A DNA stretch of 64,000 bases from assembly GCF_047675955.1 (NCBI RefSeq), contig NC_132927.1:61981702-62045701 (forward strand). Direction: 5' to 3'. Of this stretch, positions 56,850 to 64,000 are shown piece by piece. A program made the translations under genes and the position numbers. The number at the start of each line of letters is the position of its first letter. Positions within the stretch are counted from its first letter, which is position 1. Under the pieces are notes generated by a model. The model saw nothing but the letters and a program-made list of their open reading frames with translations, ran no database searches and was not told the origin of the DNA. The DNA comes from Chlorocebus sabaeus (lineage: Eukaryota > Chordata > Mammalia > Primates > Cercopithecidae).

Positions 56850-59365
56850 TATCTGTTAAAGGACTTTTATCTAAAATAGATAAAGAACTCTTAAAACTCA
56901 AAAATAAAAAAAATAAATGGATGATAACTAAACAAACACCTCACTAAACAAGATATACAGATGGCAAATAAACATATAAAAATATGCTCAATATCATTTG
57001 TCATTAAGGAATTGTAAATTAGAACAACAATCTGATACTAGTTCACACCAGTAGAATAGCTAATATTAAAAAAAGAAACCGATAACAATTCCTGGTTGGG
57101 ATACAGAGAAATAGAGACTCATTTATTGCTGGTGGGAATGCAAAATGGTATAGACATTTTGGGAAACTGTTGGCAGTTTCTTAGAAAGCTAAGCAGAGAA
57201 TTGGCATGCAATGTAGCAGTTGTGGTTATAAGCATTTACCTAACTTATTTGAACACACATTCATATGAGTATCTGTATACAAGTATCTATAGCAGATTTA
57301 TTCATAAAAAACAAAAACTGAAAGCAAACAAGATATTCTTCAATAAGTGAGTGGACAAACAATAGTCTGTCAAACAATGATACGATGGACTATTATTCAG
57401 TGATTAAAATAAATGAGCTTTCAAGCCATGGATTATAGATAAATCTGAAACATATATGTTAAGTGAAAAATGCCAGTCTGAAAAAGCTACACACTGATGT
57501 AGTCAAATTATATGGCATTCTGAAAAAGACAAAACTGTAGAAGAAAATTAATGGATGCCAACGGTTTGGAGTAGAGTAGAGACTGGGAGAAAGTTAGAAC
57601 AGCACAGATAGCTCTTGAAGAGGTAAAGCAGAAGGGATTTTTGCCATAATAAAACTATTCCCTATGACAATGTGATAGTGACTATAACATATAAGCATGT
57701 ATTAAAACCTGTAGAGCTTTATAGCACAGAGAGTAATTTTTAATGTATGTAAATTTTAAAAATTATTCAGGAATTTGGATGATTCCAGGATAGAGTGCTA
57801 GAGTGTGACAAAAGAATCTAAATGTATTAAAAATACATGTAAGAACCTCACTGAATAGAGTAGGAGAATAACATGCTGGCCTCAGTAACTTTGGAAATGA
57901 GTGGGGTGTATTGAACTAAAAACAAAGCAAACTGCTAAAAATTAATACTGTACTCTAAGACTACTATGAGTTGTTTGCTACGGGGATGTGTATTAATAAT
58001 TCTTAAATTACTAAACCTGTATAATGCAATTGAACAGTTAAGTCAATGGATGATAGTGGTGGGATCCAGTTTTCTCACTGTGAAGTTGGAGCTTACAGTT
58101 AGGCAAGGGGAATAAACTAAAATAAACCATATGGAAACGTATTACAGTTGGAGATATCAGATTAACACATATTTGTGTTAAGATAGATGCAGATGGTTAA
58201 ATATAGGAATATTTATTGATACATGGGTTTATACTTTTTGAGGCCTAGAAGCGATGGCATTCCAATTGCAATGAGCACACCTAGTGTTCAGACTTTGGTT
58301 TCTAACACCATTGTCTAATAAAAGGAACCACAGGTCTTTGGAGAAATGGCAGATTCTAGATAGGCACCAGAAATATACATGATAAACATGCAGCAGTTTA
58401 TAGTGCCCAGAAAATAAGAAAGTTCTCCACAAACAAACAAGCAGCAATATAAAACCAAAGTCAAAAAGCAGAAACAAAATGAAACAAAACAAAACCTAAC
58501 AATGGATATGTCAAAGGAATTTAAGAGCCAAAGTGCTCCCAGTGGTCGATCTGTAACAATTTAAGCAAGAAAATAAAGAAGTATTGAATTATAATCTACA
58601 TAAAAAACAATCGTTACTCCATACTGAAAAAAGTAAATATTAAATAAATACGTGAAAATAGACACACCTCCCTTGCAAAGAATCCTAAATAATGTATGAA
58701 GCAATCTACCCTCATGGAAGTGGAACATACCTCCTCACTACTTAAGTGGGCTGTGCATGGTAACTGTCTTCCAAAGAGTATACTATAAAAAGAAGGAGGG
58801 AAAAGAGTAACTTTAGAGTGTTGAAATCTAATGCACGTTGCCTCCAGACAGGTGATCAAGGTTAATATCAACATTATGTCATATTAATAGTATGTATTAT
58901 TGACATGATATGATGAAAATGGACTTTATCTGATGGTCTTCCTTCCAAAATCACATTACTCCAATCTAATCATGAGACAATGGTCAAAGTCCAATTAAGG
59001 GACATTCTACAGATTATTTGACCAGTACTCAGCATTGTCAAAGTCATCAAAAACAAGAAAATTATTAGAAATTGTCAAAAATGAAAGAAGGCAAAGGAGA
59101 GATGACTATCAAATGTACTTTGTTATCCTGGTGGGATCATGAAACAGAGAAAGGATATTAGAGAAAAACAGTAAATCTTGATAAAATATGGACTATATAG
59201 TTAGTAATGTATCAGTTTTGGTTCTTGAATTGTGAGAAAGATATCATACTAACATAAGATGTTACTAATGGAGAAACTGGGTATGCAATATATAGAAACT
59301 CACTGCACTTTCTTTTCACTTTTTTACAAATGTAAAATTTTATTAAAATAACAAATTTATGTAAC
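56850..59365 (+). mobile_element. L1M LINE: end of ORF2 and long 3' UTR, sense
   Basis: From about 56850 it follows the L1 ORF2 C-terminal coding text (AGGACTTTTATCTAAAATAG, GGCAAATAAACATATAAAAA, TATTGCTGGTGGGAATGCAA, GATGGACTATTATTCAGTGA). It then runs through an old L1M-type 3' UTR (CTCCTCACTACTTAAGTGGG, GGTGATCAAGGTTAATATCA, GTGGGATCATGAAACAGAGA) to the end near TAAAATTTTATTAAAATAAC. About 2.5 kb with no intact ORF. The middle (about 57900-58450) is hard to follow and could hold something else. Confidence 0.8.
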
Positions 59366-59689
59366 AATTCTAATTTTAACTTTTTTTTCTGTTGATTGTT
59401 TCTGGTTCTCTACCTATACAATCATGTAAAAGTAAATAACAGTAATTTGATTTCTTCTTTTACGATCCTGATACCTTTTATTCCTTCTGTTCTCTTACTA
59501 GCAGGGACTTTCAGTAAAATGTTTAATGGAAATGGAGCTTTCCAATCTCAGTGGGAATGTTTTCAACACTTTACCATTGAATATGCTGCTTACTCCCGGT
59601 ATTTTTAAGATTCACTTTTGTGTGTTCAAATCTTCTATAAACATGTAGATAAAAGTGAGTGTTGAAGATGTTTTGGAGGTAGAGACTAA
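59366..59689. other. unique sequence
   Basis: A 70-aa ORF with no known likeness; nothing else. Confidence 0.5.
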
Positions 59690-59880
59690 TAATCATAGCT
59701 ACCATTTTTGACTTCATACTGTATGTATGTAGACACTGTGCCAGGCCCTTTACTTATATTATTCTAAGTCTACACAGTCACAAGGTGAGTAACTTTGTGG
59801 ATGTTTAACCATGAAAATAGGTCTCAGAAAACTGAAGCATTGTTCTTAATGTCACGAAAGTTGTCTAGCAAAGAGAAAAT
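59690..59880 (-). mobile_element. MIR SINE, antisense
   Basis: AGACACTGTGCCAGGCCCTT, CTAAGTCTACACAGTCACAA, ACCATGAAAATAGGTCTCAG and AAAACTGAAGCATTG fit reverse MIR order. Confidence 0.65.
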
Positions 59881-60239
59881 TCCATGCAAAGTAGCATATG
59901 CTTGAAGTAAGTGATTTAAGTAAAGTTTTAAAATGTAGAAGCATTTATTGGTCAAAAATGTGTGTAAGAGTTTGAAAGTGAAGGCTTAGAAGGGAAGGGA
60001 GACTGAGCATGGAAGATGAAGGGGAAGTTAAAAGGGGTCCACAATGAGGGAAGCAGATAGCTCAAAGGAGATATAGTTTGGGTACAGTTTGCAGAGGTGA
60101 AATAGCACAGGTCAAGGTTAAGAGCTAGAATGCAGGAAGAGAAGTGGCAACTGAATAGACACAGAATTGGAAGTGACACTTTGGTTTCACATGTGGCCCC
60201 CATGGTCTCGCCCTCAGATACACAGAAACTATAGCAGTA
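59881..60239. other. unique sequence, purine-rich in part
   Basis: Purine-rich at about 59965-60040; no feature supported. Confidence 0.45.
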
Positions 60240-60445
60240 AATATTTTAAAAGCAGTCATCTGGTCAATGATATTTGGTATCAATATCTGTCTCTACTACC
60301 AAATAGCTGTCAGATGTTATGCAAACAACATAATTGCTCTGAGTCTCAGTTACCTGATACTAATAGGCAGAAGAACAAAGGTTGAAGCCTCTCAGTGTTA
60401 TTGAGAGGATTAAATAAGGTAATATGCCTAAAGTACTTAGCAAAG
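60240..60445 (+). mobile_element. MIR SINE, sense
   Basis: TCTCTACTACCAAATAGCTG, ACATAATTGCTCTGAGTCTC, CAGTTACCTGATACTAATAG, TATTGAGAGGATTAAATAAG and CCTAAAGTACTTAGCAAA follow MIR order. Confidence 0.78.
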
Positions 60446-60566
60446 GGAAATAAGCCCTTTTCTCCAAAGACTGCCCACGTCTGTGAGTGATGGAAGAAAT
60501 TCAAAGACTTTGGTACCTGGAGGGATAGAGGTCTTCTAAGGAACAGAAACCTGGATCCTTATGGAG

Positions 60567-61240
60567 CAATAGTTCTCAATAATGGCTGCACACCGGAATC
60601 ATCTGGGGAGCTTTAGAAAATATTGATGCTTTATGTTCCTTTGGATATAGATCATTCTATTTTGAAGACACATACACGTGTATGTTCATTGTAACACCAT
60701 TGACAATAGCAAAGATGTGGAATCAACCTAAATGTCATCAATGGTATACTGAATAAAGAAAATGTGGAATATATATACTATGGAATAATATGCAGTCATA
60801 AAAAAGAACAATATTATATCCTTTGCAGGGACATGGGTGGAGCTGGAGGCCATTATCCTTAGCAAACTAACGCAGGAACAGAAAACCAAATACCACATGT
60901 TCTCACTTATACGTGGGAGAAAAATGAGGAGAACACATGGACACATTGAGGGGAATAACACCCACTGGAACCTATTGGAGGGTGGAGGATGGCAGGAGGG
61001 AGAGGGTCAAGAAAAATAATGAATGGATACCAAGCTTAATAACTAGGTGATGAAATAATCTGTATAACAAACCCCCATTACACAAGTTTACCAATTTAAC
61101 AAACCTCCACTTGTATCTCTGAACGTAAACTACAAGTTAAAAATAAGAATAAAAAGAAGAAAATATTGATGCCTGTATGCAACCCCAACCCCAAGGATTT
61201 TGGCATAATTGGTCTGGATTATGGGCTGAGCTATCGCAAA
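60567..61240. mobile_element. MER5A-type hAT DNA transposon, split by an L1
   Basis: Left part 60567-60629 begins CAATAGTTCTCAA (MER5A terminal inverted repeat is CAGTGGTTCTCAA-like), then GGCTGCACACCGGAATCATC and GGGGAGCTTTAGAAAATATT. Right part 61173-61240 resumes with TGCAACCCCAACCCCAAGGA and ATTGGTCTGGATTATGGGC. Together they give the 5' half to two thirds of a MER5A. The L1 at 60630-61157 separates them. Confidence 0.8.
60630..61157 (+). mobile_element. 5'-truncated L1 (L1PB/L1PA-type) 3' end, sense
   Basis: About 528 bases: GACAATAGCAAAGATGTGGA, CAATGGTATACTGAATAAAG, TATACTATGGAATAATATGC, CCACATGTTCTCACTTATAC, AAGTTTACCAATTTAACAAA, then an A-rich tail. A perfect 15-bp target duplication AGAAAATATTGATGC lies at 60615-60629 and 61158-61172. 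ORFs of 60 and 77 aa here are L1 text. Confidence 0.97.
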
Positions 61241-62689
61241 ACAATTGGTTTCTGCTTCATCTTCTTTCACTGCATCTGCTTCACCTTGTAATATTGGTTC
61301 CAATTTATATTTTGGTCTCATCCTCCAGTCATGTGACACCAGTGGCCCCCGGTTCCACACCAATTCCAGGGGTGAAAGGTGATTCAGATTTGGCCAATCA
61401 GAGTCTTATATTCCTCCTTCGCTGGTGGATAGACAACACTGTCAGAACCAATGAGACGCTATGAGACTACCGAAAGTCTTTGAAAGACAGAAACGCTAAC
61501 CTGTCATATTTGAGGCTGGGAGGTGTCAAGATTTGCCCCAACAGGACTCATCTTTCTGTTCTGAGAGAGAAACTAAGAGATGGAGAGAAACCTAGATCCG
61601 AGTACATTAAGTCAACCATCCCTGAAGTTATTCTGCCCTTTTCAATGCATTGTACCAGTATGTTCCTTCTTTTGCTTAAACCAGTTTCAGTTAGATTTTT
61701 TTTTTTTTTACTTTAAAAAAAAATAAATAAAAGAGGCTTAACTGATGCATACCTTTCTTCCTCCAACCCAAATTCCCATGTATCTTACGTGGAGTCAGGC
61801 TATGATTTTGTTATAATAATGCTGCTCAAATAATTTTCAAGCATTTTTTTTTAAAGGGCTACTCTGAGTAAAGCATGGAATTAACGTAGTAATTAAAATC
61901 TAAAACGTGATCTCTCTATGCTTCTAGCTCCAAACATACCCCGGGGTAATGAGACCACCTCAGTATGCCTCAGAGCTCTCACATGTTGAGCTGCACTTGA
62001 AAAATCAGATTTTCAAGCCAGAACCAGAAGCTACAGTGAAACTTATATTTTACATAAGAAAGGTGCTCACCCATGAGTCAGCTGTCTGGATGGTTCTGAA
62101 ACACTTTGCTATCATTTAATCTTTAGCTACAAGTTGTCAGAAAATAGCTTGGCTAATGCTACTCAGCAAATTCTCTCAAGGGTAAGGATTCACACCATGA
62201 GATTTTCTCAGGTCTGATGACTAAATCTCTCACTTTATTTTTTCAGTCAGACACTAGCTGTTCACTGGGGGCAGTGTGGAGTAGAAAGGAAATACTTTGT
62301 AGAAAGGGGTTGTGTGATGAGTGTGTATCTGTTTCCCCAAAGCTGCATTTGGTCACATCAGCCTGGGATAGGCACAGCAAATTAAAGAGCATCTCAATGT
62401 TGTATTGTGAAAAATAAGGCAAGGACACCATGAAATGGTTGGAGAATAGAAGAATGCGCTTCAGCTTCCTCTGCTAATAGGCAGGAAATGGAACAGCAGC
62501 CCTGTCTTCATCCAACTTCATAGGCAAATAGTACTTTTCATTTTATGAAAGCAATTGTAGATTTTGCGGAAAACTTAACCACTAGAGGGTCCCTCTGTTC
62601 AAAGTCATGCATGTAATGTTGAAGGATTTACACACATAAATAAGAGAGAGGGAGAGAGAGTAAGACAGCTACAGCATTGAAAACATGGA
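61241..62689. other. unique sequence
   Basis: Several ORFs of 62-95 aa occur, none with a recognisable domain. A T14/A9 inverted pair lies at about 61696-61722, and a purine tract at 62642-62660. CpGs are slightly more frequent at 61400-61620 than in the flanks. Confidence 0.45.
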
Positions 62690-63440
62690 TAAAACAGAAA
62701 TTAGAGGATCATGGGCTGTTTTAGTTCACTAATATCTGCCTATATTGTGCTACTGACTGTTGGCAACACACCTTAAATGAAATTGCTCTTCTTTGAAGAA
62801 GAAAATGATTTTGCTATAAAATGCACTGTAGCATATTGATAATTGTTGATTTTTACTGGCTGGACTATTTAACATTAGAGCAAAGGATTGTTTAAAGGCA
62901 GTTGGTTGCATCTGCCCTTCTCCTCCTCCAATGGAAACCCTGAAAGCTAAGTTGAAAAAAGGGGCAACCTGCTTTTGACTTGAGGTGTTAGGCCTAGATA
63001 TAATTAATTCAATAAAATGTGTGAATTTCTGCTATAGAATAAATTGTACACAAATAACATCCTTCCCAACTGCTTGGCTGTTTATGTATGCGGCCTGAAG
63101 AGGTTCTTTCTTGCTCAGTTTTGAGGTAGCAGTGGATAGATAAGGCAATACATTCAGATCTTACTTAATATAATAGAACACAATAGAAGACAACACAAAA
63201 CCAGTGCAAACTGTACACATTTTCATAAACTCGAGGGATCCAGATTCCTTTTAGTAAAAAATGTATCTGAAGACTGAAGTCTTTCTCAGCATTGCATGTC
63301 TAAAACATTTTAGGTCCATTTTTAGTTTTGCTGACAGTGCGAACATATTTTCAGGCCAGCTGGGGCAGTGAGTCAGATTGTAATCATTATCCCTGTGTGG
63401 ACTAGATGATGAAGCTGGAGAAGATTTCATGGCTCCTGCC
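62690..63440. promoter_or_regulatory. candidate conserved non-coding element
   Basis: About 750 repeat-free bases with motif-like content: ACAAAGG-type and AAAGGATTGTTTAAAGG (SOX/TCF-like) near 62883, GATATAATTAATTCAATAAA near 62997, and GCAGTGAGTCAGATTGTAAT near 63365 (AP-1/MARE-like TGAGTCA next to a GTAATCATTA homeodomain site). Function is inferred only. Confidence 0.28.
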
Positions 63441-64000
63441 TTTTGTACTTTTGTCTTTTTTTAATTAATAATGTTCTGAAGCATCTTTTTCATGTATTTA
63501 AATTTAGTCAATATTTTAAGACCTTAACAATCTTATAACTTCTTAAATTTCTTTAGTCTTTGGAGATGACCCAGTTTTCTGAACTAGATGAGAGACTCTT
63601 TAAGCTATGCTTTCATTTGACCCTTGGTCAGACGTATATCATCTCAAAATTCATTATCTTTATTTTTGTTGTTATTGCTATAAACTGTGATTTCTAAGAT
63701 ATTTGTTGTGCATATAAAAAGTAGAGAGCTGGGATTTATAATTATGCCTGCTGGATTTTCATACATTTAATCATTCATTCATTCATTCATTCATTCAAAC
63801 ATGGAGGGCCAACATGTAGCAGGAGTTGTACTCCTTAAAGAATTGTACATTGGCTACAACTGGGAGAGGGACAGGCTTTTTTTCTGGGTTATATTTATAC
63901 CTTCTGCATCACAGTTGAAGTTTTAGGCAATTCTCTTTTCCTTCCTTTCTTTCCCGTATTCATTCATCAATCAGGTCATTTGTTCATTTAAATTTCAAAC
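63441..64000. other. unique sequence with a (TTCA)n microsatellite
   Basis: A (TCAT)n/(TTCA)n run lies at 63771-63797. Nothing else recognised up to the window end. Confidence 0.55.

Noticed and set aside
61177..61716. 95-aa and 78-aa + strand ORFs in a row, possibly an ERV or exon
   Set aside because: The first begins in MER5A text and neither matches a known family; I see no splice sites or LTR around them.
63771..63797. (TTCA)n repeat considered as a CRISPR-like or satellite array
   Set aside because: The unit is 4 bases with no spacers; it is an ordinary microsatellite.
1..64000. Search for tRNA, U6, Y RNA, 7SK, 5S and mitochondrial insertions
   Set aside because: No characteristic box or head/tail sequence was seen on either strand; only tRNA-derived MIRs and 7SL-derived Alus were found. 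A covariance-model scan would be decisive and was not possible.

Overview
The window is AT-rich primate nuclear DNA, almost certainly human or a close relative. The evidence is dimeric Alu elements with AluS- and AluY-type sequence, an L1PA-type L1 3' end, THE1/MST and MLT1 (MaLR) LTRs, an ERV-L relic, and ancient MIR, L2 and MER5A copies. I found no host protein-coding gene, no exon with convincing splice sites, and no tRNA, rRNA, snRNA or CRISPR structure. All ORFs are short (164 aa at most), and those I could explain are antisense or in-frame readings of Alu, L1 or ERV-L text. The window looks like intergenic or deep-intronic sequence (a gene desert); from sequence alone I cannot tell which, nor name the chromosome.

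Layout. 0-5.6 kb: unique AT-rich DNA with one Alu and three MIRs. 5.6-13.05 kb: a decayed ERV-L-like provirus on the + strand, with a clear pol relic at about 9.0-12.3 kb and a probable 3' LTR at about 12.6-13.05 kb. It holds an MLT1 LTR (itself split by an AluY), two antisense Alus and a large TA/TG microsatellite. 13.1-19.3 kb: L2 and L1 remains, including a long antisense L1M with a free Alu monomer inside it. 19.5-31 kb: mostly unique sequence with MIRs, a three-Alu cluster, and several repeat-free, motif-dense, relatively CpG-retaining stretches that look like conserved non-coding elements. 31-44 kb: unique sequence, an MST LTR, AluY and AluS copies, and two more candidate regulatory stretches. 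44-52 kb: dense antisense L1M remains cut by four Alus, then a MaLR LTR carrying a tiny L1 scrap. 52-61 kb: a solo MST LTR, a short L1PA-type 3' end, a long sense L1M, and a MER5A split by a 5'-truncated L1 with a 15-bp target duplication. 61-64 kb: unique sequence with a last candidate regulatory block.

There is no set of genes working together here. Two things deserve attention: the insertion history, which can be read in order from nesting and target-site duplications, and the repeat-free candidate enhancers, strongest at 26.24-26.79 kb, 28.3-28.7 kb, 40.57-41.0 kb and 43.96-44.35 kb. Repeat subfamily names are by eye and would need RepeatMasker; conservation claims are inferences that an alignment could settle. 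I saw no evidence of a new biological system.
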